Shown piece by piece: positions 14,999 to 23,994 of a DNA stretch of 64,000 nt. The stretch's first letter is position 1; each line of letters starts with the position of its first letter. The notes under the pieces were generated by a model. The model saw nothing but the letters and a program-made list of their open reading frames with translations, did not search any database and was not told the origin of the DNA. Made by a program: the position numbers and the translations under genes. This DNA comes from Lysobacteraceae bacterium SCN 69-320 (GTDB taxonomy: Bacteria > Pseudomonadota > Gammaproteobacteria > Xanthomonadales > Rhodanobacteraceae). The DNA lies in contig MEFP01000002.1 of NCBI GenBank assembly GCA_001725155.1, positions 124,001 through 188,000 on the forward strand, written 5' to 3'.

Positions 14999-17893
14999 AT
15001 GGGTAAGTCGATTCGCATAACTGCACTGGCGTCGGTGATCGGCGTCGTGCTGGCTGGAGGAATGGTGAGCTCGCCGTTGGCCACGGCGCAGTCGACGACG
15101 GCGTCGACCGCGGCGGTCGAGAGCTACATCATCACGTTCAACGAACCGGGTCTGCTGTACTACACCGGCGGCGCCGCTTCCCTGGAAGCGACGGCCCCGG
15201 CGCTGAAGGGACAGCGCAAGCTGGACACCAGGAGTCCGGCGGCCGCGGCTTACACCAAGCATCTGGCTGACGTCCGCGCGCAGCGCGTGCAGTCGATTTC
15301 CTCGGTGCTCGGCCGCGAGGTCAAGGCAACCCATCACTATGCGATCACGATGAACGGCGTCGCGGCGGAACTGAGCGCCAGCGAAGCCGATGCCGTGCGC
15401 AACCTGCCCGGCGTGCAGAGCGTCCGCGCCGCCGGCTCGGAACATCTGGATACCTATCGCGGCCCGACCTTCATCGGCGCCGACTCGGTCTGGAACGGCA
15501 CGGCCGTTCCGGGCGGCACCGGCACGCGCGGCTTCGGCGTCGTGCTCGGCGTCATCGACGGCGGCACTAATTCCGACCATCCGTCCTTCGCCAACGACGC
15601 GACCTGCGGCTTCAGCGCCGGTACGCCCAAGCTGATCAGCTTCGTCGACTGCAGCAGCACCGACAGCGTCACCGGTGCCTGCAACGGCACCAATCCGGAA
15701 GCCAACGGCGCCGACGACGGCCACGGCGTGCACACCTCGAGCACGGCGGCCGGCAACACGCTGACGGCGGCCACCGTGCCCGCACCGGTCATCCCGGCGC
15801 CGTTCACGAGCATGTCCGGCGTGGCGCCCTGCGCCTCGATCCGCCAGTACAAGGCCTGCCCGGGCACGACCTGTCCGGGCGCCGACATCAACGCGGCGAT
15901 ACAGAACGCGATCGCCGACGGCGTCGACGTCGTGAACTATTCGATCTCCGGCGGCCGCACGCCGTGGACGACGGGCGACTTCGACCGCAGCTTCCTCGAC
16001 ATGGTCAACGCCGACATCGTGGTGTCGGCCTCGGCCGGCAACACCAGCACGACGGTCACCAACCCGATCGGCCAGGTCAATCACCTCGGTCCCTGGGTCA
16101 TGACCGTCGCTGCGTCCACGCACGACGAGAATATCCTCGCGCTGGTCAGCCTCGCCGGACCGGGCACGCCGCCGGCCGCCGGCGTCGGCGTCGCCGCCAA
16201 GCAGGGCAGCACCACGCCGGTCGGCACGGGCTTCACCGGCCAGCCGATCAAGAGCTATCCGACCAACATCGAAGGCTGCACGGCCACGGGCGGCTTCCCG
16301 GCCGGCTATTTCACCGGTTCGGTCGCCTACGTGCGCCGCGGCACCTGCAACTTCTCCGAGAAGGTGACCAACGCCGTCAATGCCGGCGCGACCTTCGTGC
16401 TGGTCGGCAACAACCAGGCCGGCCCGCTGTCCATGGACACCACCGGCGCGCCGACGACGGTGCCGGCCTACAGCGTCAAGCAGGTGCCGGGCGACGCGAT
16501 CCGCGACTTCATCGCCGCGAATCCGACCACCGCGACCTTCAGCTTCGATCCGTCGCAGAAGAAGGGCGACGTGCTCGCCGACTTCAGCTTGCGCGGCCCG
16601 GTGCCGACCGGCTATCTGCAGGTGACCAAGCCCGACATCACCGGCCCGGGCGTGCAGATCTACGCGGCGGTCTCCGATCCGGACCAGTACCGTTACATCA
16701 GCGGCACCTCGATGTCCTCGCCGCACCTGGCCGGTTCCGCCGTGCTCGTGCGCGCGGCCAAGCCGTCCTGGACGCCGATGGAAGTCAAGTCCGCGCTGCA
16801 GCTGACCGCCAAGATCACCGGCAACGACGACGACGCGAGCTCGCCGTGGGATCCGGATGACGTCGGCAACGGCCGCGTCGACCTGACCAAGGCGATCAAG
16901 GCCGCGCTGACCATGAACGAGACGTACGCGAACTTCCTCGCGGCGAATCCGAGCGGCGGTTCGATCCAGGCGCGTGACCTGAACATCCCGTCCATGCGCA
17001 ACGTCGCCTGCAACGGCAGCTGCTCGTTCTCGCGCACCCTGACCAGCAAGGTGGCCAGCGGTACGACCTGGACGGCGACCTACGTGCCGCAGTTCAGCAG
17101 CGGTGCGCCGACCGTGACGATCACTCCGGCCAGCTTCACCGTGGTCGGCGGCGGCACGCAGACGCTGAACATCGCCGTGAACATGGGCTACGGCGCCTCC
17201 GCCGCGCCGCTGGCGTTCGGCCACGTCGTGCTGACGCCGAGCGACAACACCCTGCCGACCGAGCGCCTGACCCTGTCGGTCGCCGGCACGCGGGACGGCA
17301 TCTTCGCCGACAACTTCGGCAATGCGCCGGTCTGTGCGCCGACGCAGCTGCTGCAGGATCCGAGCTTCGAAGCGACTGATCCGGACACCTACGACAATCC
17401 GTTCTGGACCTCGACCTCGACCAATGGCGACACCTCGATCTGCGACGCCGCCTGCGGCGGTGCCGGTCAGAACACGGGCAGCTACTGGGCCTGGTTCGGC
17501 GGCTGGGGCAATGGTGAGGAAACCGGTACGGCCTCGCAGTCGGTGACCCTGCCGGCGGGTGCGTCGCGCTGGATCAACTTCTACCTGCGCCGCACGGCGA
17601 CGACTTCCGACGCCGCGCTGACCGTGAGCATCGACGGCAACGTGATCGCGACCTATCCGGGCGTGGCCACGTCGGAAACGGCTTACGTGCAGCGTTCCGT
17701 GCCGGTGCCGGCAAGCTATCTCAACGGCGCCGCGCACACGATCGAGTGGAAGTTCAACAAGACGGGCACCACGCTGAACATGGGTAGCATGCACGTGGAC
17801 GACGCCACCCTGGAGTGCAGCTCCGTTCCGGCGCGTGCCGGCAACGCGATGAGTTCGGGCCTGATCGACATGGCCCGTCGCAACGCTCACTGA
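14999..17893 (+). CDS. Secreted subtilisin-like serine protease with PA domain (S8 family)
   Basis: A 964-residue exported protease. The signal peptide covers about residues 1-32, followed by an I9-type propeptide (Y-I-I-T-F-N-E start, about 40-150). The S8 catalytic domain has Asp187 in VIDGG, His242 in GHGVHTS and Ser571 in GTSMSSP. A protease-associated (PA) domain is inserted at about 395-500 (RRGTCNFSEKV), as in lactocepin- and cucumisin-type subtilases. A beta-rich region and a final cysteine-containing jelly-roll-like domain (about 785-940) follow. The DGIFADNFG segment near 765 resembles the D-x-I-F-x-D-x-F-E motif seen in many surface proteins of Lysobacterales. Probably exported by Sec and a type II system for extracellular protein degradation. 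Single gene, own promoter and strong terminator. Confidence 0.92.
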   Translation: MGKSIRITALASVIGVVLAGGMVSSPLATAQSTTASTAAVESYIITFNEPGLLYYTGGAASLEATAPALKGQRKLDTRSPAAAAYTKHLADVRAQRVQSISSVLGREVKATHHYAITMNGVAAELSASEADAVRNLPGVQSVRAAGSEHLDTYRGPTFIGADSVWNGTAVPGGTGTRGFGVVLGVIDGGTNSDHPSFANDATCGFSAGTPKLISFVDCSSTDSVTGACNGTNPEANGADDGHGVHTSSTAAGNTLTAATVPAPVIPAPFTSMSGVAPCASIRQYKACPGTTCPGADINAAIQNAIADGVDVVNYSISGGRTPWTTGDFDRSFLDMVNADIVVSASAGNTSTTVTNPIGQVNHLGPWVMTVAASTHDENILALVSLAGPGTPPAAGVGVAAKQGSTTPVGTGFTGQPIKSYPTNIEGCTATGGFPAGYFTGSVAYVRRGTCNFSEKVTNAVNAGATFVLVGNNQAGPLSMDTTGAPTTVPAYSVKQVPGDAIRDFIAANPTTATFSFDPSQKKGDVLADFSLRGPVPTGYLQVTKPDITGPGVQIYAAVSDPDQYRYISGTSMSSPHLAGSAVLVRAAKPSWTPMEVKSALQLTAKITGNDDDASSPWDPDDVGNGRVDLTKAIKAALTMNETYANFLAANPSGGSIQARDLNIPSMRNVACNGSCSFSRTLTSKVASGTTWTATYVPQFSSGAPTVTITPASFTVVGGGTQTLNIAVNMGYGASAAPLAFGHVVLTPSDNTLPTERLTLSVAGTRDGIFADNFGNAPVCAPTQLLQDPSFEATDPDTYDNPFWTSTSTNGDTSICDAACGGAGQNTGSYWAWFGGWGNGEETGTASQSVTLPAGASRWINFYLRRTATTSDAALTVSIDGNVIATYPGVATSETAYVQRSVPVPASYLNGAAHTIEWKFNKTGTTLNMGSMHVDDATLECSSVPARAGNAMSSGLIDMARRNAH

Positions 17894-17918
17894 TCGAGCG
17901 TTGGTCTGACTGAAACCG

Positions 17919-17947
17919 GGGGCCTTCCGCAAGGGAGGCCCCTTTTT
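17919..17947 (+). terminator. Intrinsic terminator of the protease gene
   Basis: A 10-bp stem with one G-U pair (17919-17928 with 17933-17942), loop GCAA, followed by five T. It lies 25 bases after the stop codon. Confidence 0.88.
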
Positions 17948-18080
17948 CGTGGGCGGCGGTCTGGCCCCCTGTCCGCCCCGACTACCGGCAATCCCGGTGC
18001 GCGCCGTCAGTGCGGGCGCAGACGCCGTCGCTGCCGCGCGATCGTGCGGCGGAGGGCGCAGCGGAAGTCCGGGCATGAAG

Positions 18081-18102
18081 AACCCCGGGCTCACCCGGGG
18101 TT
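18081..18102. terminator. Second hairpin, converging side
   Basis: A 9-bp perfect stem (18081-18089 with 18094-18102), loop CTCA, followed by further T residues on the plus strand (T run 18101-18105). It lies between the rightward protease and the leftward small gene and could back up either. On the minus strand the stem is followed by CTTC rather than a T run. Confidence 0.6.
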
Positions 18103-18150
18103 TTTCTCGTGTCGGGCAGCGAGAGCGGCGCCCCTGCGCCGGTCGCGGGA

Positions 18151-18483
18151 TCAGGCGGCGAAGTGCTTGCTGCTGCCCACGAGGGTCAATTTTGGACGCG
18201 ACGGCGTCGGCGCCGGGCCGGCCAGCAGGTCGCCGTCGGCGGCCTCGTCGCCGGGGCCGAGGCTCGCGAAGCTGTCCTCGAAGCGGGCGAAACGCAGCTC
18301 CGCGGCGCGCGCCACGCTGCCGGGCACGATGCCGGCGGCCAGCAGCTGCTGCAGCACTGCACGCTGTTCCTGGCCGAAATCCGGATCCTTCAGGGCCTCG
18401 TCGAGAGCGCTGACCAGCGCCGCCAGCCAATGAGCGTTCGGGGCGCGCAGCGCGAGCAGGATTTCCTGGGTCGACAAAGCCAT
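18151..18483 (-). CDS. Uncharacterised 110-residue protein
   Basis: I do not recognise this family. The protein is mostly alpha-helical by composition (alanine, leucine, glutamate), with no signal peptide or membrane segment and no cysteines. The N-terminal 55 residues (A-L-S-T-Q-E-I-L-L-A-L then W-L-A-A-L-V-S-A-L-D-E-A-L) look like a compact helical bundle; the C-terminal third is proline-rich and likely disordered. AAGGAG-like bases are not obvious, but the frame, codon use and position between a terminator and the divergent creD support a real gene. Confidence 0.5.
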   Translation of the reverse strand: MALSTQEILLALRAPNAHWLAALVSALDEALKDPDFGQEQRAVLQQLLAAGIVPGSVARAAELRFARFEDSFASLGPGDEAADGDLLAGPAPTPSRPKLTLVGSSKHFAA

Positions 18484-18670
18484 GGTCCGGTCCGCGGCAA
18501 AGAAGGAGTGGTGTCGGGTCTGTGACGCCGGACACGTTCAAGCACGAACGATGCCAGCCCGGCCTGCCCGCAAAGCGCCCGCAATTGCCCGGTTCCGGCC
18601 CCGCCCGGGCCGCCGGGCCGTCCGTGCCGGCGGCGCTAATGAGCGCACCCTGCTGCCGGATCAGACCGAC

Positions 18671-19999
18671 ATGTTTTCCAGAGCCCCGTCCCATACCGCC
18701 AAAGTGCTCGGCATCGCCGCGCTGGCCCTGCTGATGCTGATCCCGCTGCTGCTCGTGCAGGGGCTGGTCGCCGAGCGCGCGAACCTGCGCGATGCGGCTG
18801 TCGCGCAGATCGCCTCGCGCTGGGGCGAGGCGCAGACCCTCGGCGGCCCGCTGCTCGCGCTGACCTATGTGCAGCGCTGGAAGACCGAGCAGGGCTGGGC
18901 CGAGCGCCAGCACACGCGCATCCTGCTGCCGGCGCAGATGGACGTGGAGGCCGGCCTGCGCACGGACACGCGCGCCTACGGCATCTACTCGACGCCGGTC
19001 TATACCGCGGGCATCGCGCTGCGCGCGGCCTTCGACGTCGAGGAACAGGCCGAACTGCGCCGGCTGCTGGCCGATGGCGGACGGCTCGAACTGCGCCTGC
19101 CGCTGACCGATCCGCGCGGCCTGCGCGAGGTGCGCACGGTCACGGTGAACGGTGCTCCGCAGCGCCTGCAACCTGGTGCGCAGACGAACGGCTTCCCGAC
19201 CCTGGCGCTGACGCTGGATGCTGCGTTGCTGCAGCAGCCCGTCGAGGTCGATCTGGCGTTCGACCTGGCTGGCACCGAGCGCCTGCAGTTCCTGCCGCTG
19301 GGGCGCACGACCAATCTCGCGCTTTCGGCCGATTGGGGCGATCCGAGTTTCACAGGCGCCTTCCTGCCGGTGCGGCACGCGATCAAGCCGAACGAGTTCC
19401 GCGCGAACTGGCAGGTGCTGGAACTCAATCGCGGCTTCGGCCAGAGCTGGGACGAGGAGGATGCGAGCAGCCAGCGGGTCGCGCCGGCGGCGTTCGGCGT
19501 CACCCTGTACCAGCCGGCCAGCGTCTATCAGCGCAACGAGCGCGCGAGCAAGTACGGCGTGCTGTTCATCGCGCTGACCTTCGTCGCGTTCTTCCTGTTC
19601 GAGGTGCTGCGGCAGCTGCGCGTGCATCCGGTGCAATACCTGCTGATCGGCGTCGCGCTGTGCACGTTCTACCTGCTGCTGCTCGCGCTGTCGGAACAGG
19701 TCGGTTTCGGCCTGGCCTATGCGCTGGCCTCGGCGGTCGTGGCGCTGCTGATCGGCGGCTACGCGGCGGCGGTGCTCGCGACGCGGCGTGCCGGTCTGCT
19801 GCTCGGCGGCAGCCTCGCGCTGGTCTACGGCCTGCTGTATGGTCTCGTGGTCAGCGAGCAGTACTCGCTGCTGATAGGGGCTTTCGCGCTGCTGGCCGTC
19901 GTCGCCTTGCTGATGTACCTGACGCGCCGCGTCGACTGGTACGGCGAGCGCCTTGCGGCCGCCGCACCGGCCGATGCGTCCCGAGCGAGCGCCCCCTGA
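18671..19999 (+). CDS. creD: CreD-family inner membrane protein
   Basis: A 442-residue membrane protein of the CreD family, known from the CreBC regulon and envelope stress or colicin-tolerance phenotypes; its biochemical role is unknown. I place the start at the ATG at 18671, just before the first membrane helix (about residues 13-31). A large periplasmic beta-rich domain follows (about 35-285, with RWGEAQTLGGPLL and TRAYGIYSTPVY). Six or so helices are packed at the C-terminus (about 298-425), as in the family. No creBC genes are near, so regulation differs from the enterobacterial operon. tsaB starts 20 bases downstream. Confidence 0.88.
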   Translation: MFSRAPSHTAKVLGIAALALLMLIPLLLVQGLVAERANLRDAAVAQIASRWGEAQTLGGPLLALTYVQRWKTEQGWAERQHTRILLPAQMDVEAGLRTDTRAYGIYSTPVYTAGIALRAAFDVEEQAELRRLLADGGRLELRLPLTDPRGLREVRTVTVNGAPQRLQPGAQTNGFPTLALTLDAALLQQPVEVDLAFDLAGTERLQFLPLGRTTNLALSADWGDPSFTGAFLPVRHAIKPNEFRANWQVLELNRGFGQSWDEEDASSQRVAPAAFGVTLYQPASVYQRNERASKYGVLFIALTFVAFFLFEVLRQLRVHPVQYLLIGVALCTFYLLLLALSEQVGFGLAYALASAVVALLIGGYAAAVLATRRAGLLLGGSLALVYGLLYGLVVSEQYSLLIGAFALLAVVALLMYLTRRVDWYGERLAAAAPADASRASAP

Positions 20000-20018
20000 C
20001 TGTCACCGACGGATTCCC

Positions 20019-20708
20019 ATGAACCTGCTTGCCATCGAAACCTCCACCGAAGCCTGTTCGGTGGCCCTGCATCACGCCGGCACGATCCTGGCGCGCAGCG
20101 AGCTCGCGCCGCGCCGCCATGCGGAACTCGTGCTGCCCATGGCCGAGGCGCTGCTGGCCGAGGCCGGCCTGGGCCGGCGCCAGCTCGACGCGATCGCCGT
20201 CGGCCGCGGCCCCGGCGCATTCACCGGCGTGCGGCTGGCCGTGTCCATCGCCCAGGGCATGGCGCTGGGCCTGGATCTGCCGGTGATTCCGATCTCCTCG
20301 CTCGCCGCGCTCGCGCTGGATGCGCCGGACAACGGCGCGGCCGTGCTCGCCGTCATCGACGCGCGCATGGGCGAGGTCTATGCGGCCTGCTACCGGCGCA
20401 AGCCCGGCGACATCCTGCAGGCACTGGACGAGGAGCGCGTCTGCGCGCCCGATGCGCTGCAGCTGCCGCCGGATGTGGACGGCTGGAACGTGATCGGCAG
20501 CGGCTGGCAGACCTACCGCGACACATTGTCGGCACGGCTGCCGGCGCCGCGCTGGAGCGACGGCGAGCGCTATCCGCAGGCGCGCGCGGTCGCCGCGCTC
20601 GCCGCGGCCGAATTCCGCGCCGGCCATCTGCTGCCGCCGGAACAGGCGCTGCCGCTGTATCTGCGCGACAAGGTCGCGCTGACCCTGGCCGAGCAGCGTG
20701 CGCGCTGA
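20019..20708 (+). CDS. tsaB: tRNA t6A37 threonylcarbamoyl transferase component TsaB
   Basis: A 229-residue member of the ASKHA fold that partners TsaD and TsaE in making t6A at position 37 of ANN-decoding tRNAs. It begins MNLLAIETSTEACSVAL, has the family motif GRGPGAFTGVR near residues 66-76 and keeps the usual short C-terminal domain. The ATG at 20019 is chosen because the family starts exactly here; upstream in-frame codons give a non-conserved arginine/proline stretch. It is 20 bases after creD and may be co-transcribed with it. Confidence 0.93.
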   Translation: MNLLAIETSTEACSVALHHAGTILARSELAPRRHAELVLPMAEALLAEAGLGRRQLDAIAVGRGPGAFTGVRLAVSIAQGMALGLDLPVIPISSLAALALDAPDNGAAVLAVIDARMGEVYAACYRRKPGDILQALDEERVCAPDALQLPPDVDGWNVIGSGWQTYRDTLSARLPAPRWSDGERYPQARAVAALAAAEFRAGHLLPPEQALPLYLRDKVALTLAEQRAR

Positions 20709-21056
20709 ATCGCGCGACACGGTGCTTTTGCGGGGCGTCGTGCTTCCCTCGGCCGCGTGATGTTGCGGGTTGCGTCGCCGCGTCGATCTCGTTGCGGCGG
20801 CGCCGGTCGCGGTCGCGGTTGGCGTGCCGACGGCAAGGTCCCGGTCGGCGCTGGTTCGGCGCGGTCAACGACGTCGCGCGCACGCGCATCGCGCGCCTGG
20901 ATGCGCAGGGCCAGCTCGATACCGGCTGCGTGCCGGCGCTGACCGACGACGTGTTCCTCGCCGGGAAGCACCGTCGGACGTGGCGAGCCCGCCGGGCGAA
21001 CCGCAACGTCGAGGCGTCATGGCGTCGACGCGAGCCCAGCGCACAGGCGCTCGCTG
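20709..21056. other. Gap holding a decayed gene fragment
   Basis: Between tsaB and mgtE there is no intact gene. The middle contains a remnant of a delta-60 repeat protein (listed at 20826-20975). I see nothing else recognisable and no clear terminator for tsaB. Confidence 0.5.
20826..20975 (+). pseudogene. Remnant of a delta-60 repeat (beta-propeller) protein
   Basis: Translated text matches the delta-60 repeat pattern (x-D-G-K-x-L-V-G-G-x-F then N-G-V-A-R-x-x-I-A-R-L-N-x-D-G-x-L-D-T-x-F) but in two frames. Bases 20826-20849 read ADGKVPVG. A one-base shift then gives WFGAVNDVARTRIARLDAQG and LDTGCVPALTDDVF from 20852 on. No start, signal peptide or further repeats are visible. It is most simply the last trace of a long secreted repeat protein. 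The shift at about 20849-20852 and the lack of flanking repeats make it non-functional. Confidence 0.6.
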
Positions 21057-22418
21057 CTAGCGCAGCAGCAACACCGTCGACAGACCGAGGAACGACGCAA
21101 AGCCGCAGCAGTCGGTGACCGTGGTCAGCAGCACGCCGCCGGCCAATGCCGGGTCGATGCCGATGCGGCGCAGGCCCAGCGGCAGGAACACGCCGGTCAG
21201 CGCCGCGGCGAGCAGGTTCAGCACCATGGCCGCGCCGAACGCCGTGGCCAGCCAGAGGTCGTGATAGATCAGCAGTGCAATGCTGCCGACCGTGAGCGCC
21301 CAGAGCACACCGTTGGCGAGCGCGACGAGCACTTCCTTGCGCAGCAGGAACATCGCATTGGACGCGCTGACCTGGCCCAGCGCCATCGCGCGGATCATCA
21401 GGGTCTGCACCTGCGTGCCGGCCACGCCGCCCATGCTTGCGACGATCGGCATCAGCACGGCGCAGGCGACGACCTGCCTGAGCACGTTCTCGAAATTGCC
21501 GATGACCCACGAAGCGAGGAACGCGGTCAGCAGATTGATGCCGAGCCAGATCGCGCGGCGCCTGGTCGTGCGCGGCACCGGCGCGAACAGGTCTTCCTCT
21601 TCGTCCAGACCGGCCGCGCCGAGGGCCTGGTGCTCGGCCTGGTCGCGGATGATGTCGACCACGTCGTCGATCGTGATGTGGCCGAGCAGCAGGTTGTTCT
21701 CGTCGACCACCGGCGCGCTGAGCCAGTCGTGGTTGGCGAAGCGCTCGGCCACTTCGGATACCGGCGTGTCCGCGTCGATGGCCGGCTGGTCGGTGTCCAT
21801 GATGCGGTTGACCGCATCGGCCGGTTCGGCCGTGAGCAGCTGAGCCAGCGAGATGCGGCCCTGGTACTGGCGGCGCCGGCTCACGACGTAGAGATGGTGC
21901 GTGCCCTCGGGCAGCTCGCCGCGCAGGCGCAGATAGCGCAGCACCACGTCGACGCTGACGTCGGCGCGCACGGTGACGACGTCCGGATTCATCAGGCGCC
22001 CGGCCGTGTCCTCGGCATAGGTCAGCATCTGCTCCAGGCGTTCGCGGTTCTCGCGGTCCATCGACTTGAGCACTTCGTCGATGACCGTGTCGGGCAGGTC
22101 CTCGAACAGGTCGGCGAGGTCGTCGATGTCCAGCGATTCGGCTGCGGCGACGATTTCGTCGGTGTCCATCGCGCGCAGCAGGTCTTCGCGCACGTCCTCG
22201 CCGACGTGGACCAGCACCTCGCCGTCGTCCTCGGCATCGACCAGCCCCCAGACGACCTGGCGCTTGGCCGACGGCAGCGATTCGAGCAGGTTGCCGATCT
22301 CGGCCGGCGACAGGGTGTTGACCAGCCGCTTGACCGGCCCGAGCCGCCCGCTGTCCAGCGCCTGTTCGAGCAGACGCAGCTGCTTGGCGGTCTTGTCCTG
22401 TCGCGTTGTCTCGGCCAT
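21057..22418 (-). CDS. mgtE: Magnesium transporter MgtE
   Basis: A 453-residue Mg2+ channel/transporter. Order: MgtE_N superhelical domain (about 20-125, with L-E-S-L-P-S-A-K-R-Q-V-V and L-F-E-D-L-P-D), two CBS domains (about 135-255, with LLGHITIDDVVDII), a plug helix, and five membrane helices at the C-terminus (about 285-450) with the conserved P-I-V-A-S-M-G-G-V-A-G-T-Q stretch lining the pore. The CBS and N domains close the channel when cytoplasmic Mg2+ is high, so regulation is mainly post-translational. The ATG at 22418 has AGGGA about 9 bases upstream. No M-box-like leader was apparent in the 171 bases upstream. Confidence 0.93.
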   Translation of the reverse strand: MAETTRQDKTAKQLRLLEQALDSGRLGPVKRLVNTLSPAEIGNLLESLPSAKRQVVWGLVDAEDDGEVLVHVGEDVREDLLRAMDTDEIVAAAESLDIDDLADLFEDLPDTVIDEVLKSMDRENRERLEQMLTYAEDTAGRLMNPDVVTVRADVSVDVVLRYLRLRGELPEGTHHLYVVSRRRQYQGRISLAQLLTAEPADAVNRIMDTDQPAIDADTPVSEVAERFANHDWLSAPVVDENNLLLGHITIDDVVDIIRDQAEHQALGAAGLDEEEDLFAPVPRTTRRRAIWLGINLLTAFLASWVIGNFENVLRQVVACAVLMPIVASMGGVAGTQVQTLMIRAMALGQVSASNAMFLLRKEVLVALANGVLWALTVGSIALLIYHDLWLATAFGAAMVLNLLAAALTGVFLPLGLRRIGIDPALAGGVLLTTVTDCCGFASFLGLSTVLLLR

Positions 22419-22589
22419 GGTTCCCGTCCCTGTTGCGTCGCCGCCGTCGTGCCGCGTCAGGCCGGTGCGTGCCGCCGCCGCAGTCATTCGCCATCGCGCG
22501 TTCTGCGCTACGGGGAACCATGCGGCTGGGACGGAACGGTGCGCCGGTCGTTGCGACCGGCGAATTGTCGCGGACTGCGCGCCCGCCGC

Positions 22590-23789
22590 CTACCCGGCGG
22601 CGATGGCCGAGGCGCTTGCGTGTGCCGGCACCGGCGCGGCAGTGTTGCGGCGCGGCTGCTTGAAGCGCAGCAGCGGCTTTTCCAGCAGATGCCAGGACAG
22701 GGCGCCGGCGGCCAGTGCGCAGGGCAGGGCGATCAGCGTGATCCGGGTCGGCGTCGGCTGGTCCAGCGAACGGGCCACGAGCTGCTGGATCGGAAAGCCC
22801 CACAGGTATACGCCATAGGAATAGTCGCCCAGGCGGTTGAAGCCGAGCAGGCGGCGCGGTCCGTAGGCGAACCAGAACACGGCGTAGCACAGCGCGATTC
22901 CGTACAGCGGCATGAACGCGCCGCTGCCGTGGGCGAGCACGGCCAGCGCGGCCAGCGCCGGAACCAGCGCGCCATGGAACGGCAGGATCTCGCGCCAGCG
23001 GTAGAACGCGCTGCCGGCGAGGAAGAAGCCCGCCAGCGGCAGGAAGTCGCCGACCGGCATCATCGGCAGCGGGTACTCGGTATGGACCGCTGCAACGAGC
23101 AGCGCCGCGGCGTAGAAGAAGCGCTCGCGCCGCTGCAGCAGGCCGAGCAGGCCGAGCAGCGCAAGCCAGACATAGACGCGCGCTTCCACGACCAGCGTCC
23201 ACAGCGAGCCATTGACCGTGTTCGGGTACGGATTCGTCGCGAACACGCCGGGCAGTTGCCAGACCATGTCGGTGGAGAACGTCAGGTTCTGCCAGATGTA
23301 GCGCCAGGTCTGCGGGTCGGCGAAATACTGTGCGCGCGGCAGCTCGGTCACGAGCGCGCCGAGCACCAGCGCGCTGATCGTGAGGCAGGCCAGATACGCC
23401 GGCACGATGCGCAGCGCGCGCGAGCGCAGGAAGAAGCCGAGATCCGGCCGGCGCAGCCAGGCGCCGGTCACGAGGAAGCCGCTGACGGCGAAGAACACCT
23501 GCACTGCGATCGAACCGGAATACAGCCCATAGCCCCAGCCCTGGCGTGCGATGTGATCCGATGCGCCGGGAATGCCGCAGAGCGCGTAGCTGTGGCCGTA
23601 GATCACCGCCGACGCGGCGAGCAGGCGCAACAGCAGCAGGTTGTCCCCGCGCTGGGCCATGGCCTGCGCCAGGCTGCGCCAGCGCGGCGCCGGCAAGGGG
23701 GCGTCGCTGCCGTCATCCGGCGGCGCATGCCAGCCACGCCAGAGCGCGATGGCGAGCAGGGCAAAAAAGAACCAGTGAAAATCTTGCAT
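22590..23789 (-). CDS. Acyltransferase-3 family membrane protein (glycan O-acyltransferase)
   Basis: A 399-residue multi-pass protein of the acyltransferase-3 (OafA/NodX/WecH) family, which moves acetyl or other acyl groups onto surface sugars. It has about ten hydrophobic segments. The family signature is seen at L-R-L-L-A-A-S-A-V-I-Y-G-H-S near residues 54-67, then FFAVSGFLV near 99-107 and R-S-R-A-L-R-I-V-P-A near 123-132. The extreme N-terminus MQDFHWFFF is an extra hydrophobic stretch that resembles the start of the 30-codon ORF at 26289. It is the last gene of the minus-strand glycan island, 205 bases after the preceding gene, and may have its own promoter. Confidence 0.85.
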   Translation of the reverse strand: MQDFHWFFFALLAIALWRGWHAPPDDGSDAPLPAPRWRSLAQAMAQRGDNLLLLRLLAASAVIYGHSYALCGIPGASDHIARQGWGYGLYSGSIAVQVFFAVSGFLVTGAWLRRPDLGFFLRSRALRIVPAYLACLTISALVLGALVTELPRAQYFADPQTWRYIWQNLTFSTDMVWQLPGVFATNPYPNTVNGSLWTLVVEARVYVWLALLGLLGLLQRRERFFYAAALLVAAVHTEYPLPMMPVGDFLPLAGFFLAGSAFYRWREILPFHGALVPALAALAVLAHGSGAFMPLYGIALCYAVFWFAYGPRRLLGFNRLGDYSYGVYLWGFPIQQLVARSLDQPTPTRITLIALPCALAAGALSWHLLEKPLLRFKQPRRNTAAPVPAHASASAIAAG

Positions 23790-23994
23790 CGTCGTGATCC
23801 GGAGTAGTCCGTGCTGCGGCGCGCGGTGCTGAGGTCCAGTGTGGGCGATGCCGCGGCGGCCGGATGATACAGCGGCTCGTCAACGTGACCGATTTCGCAG
23901 ATGCGGCGCCGATGGCGCCGCCGCCACGGCGTTCATGGCGCCCGGCGGCGGCGTTTCCGGCCTGCTCGGCGACCGGCGCGCGACGCAGCTTGCC

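Noticed and set aside
14684-19636. A 1650-codon frame antisense to the protease and creD
   Set aside because: It mirrors the codon bias of the real genes on the other strand; no motif, and its start lies inside creD.
22419-22589. A magnesium riboswitch before mgtE
   Set aside because: No M-box-like conserved segments could be seen in the 171-base leader.
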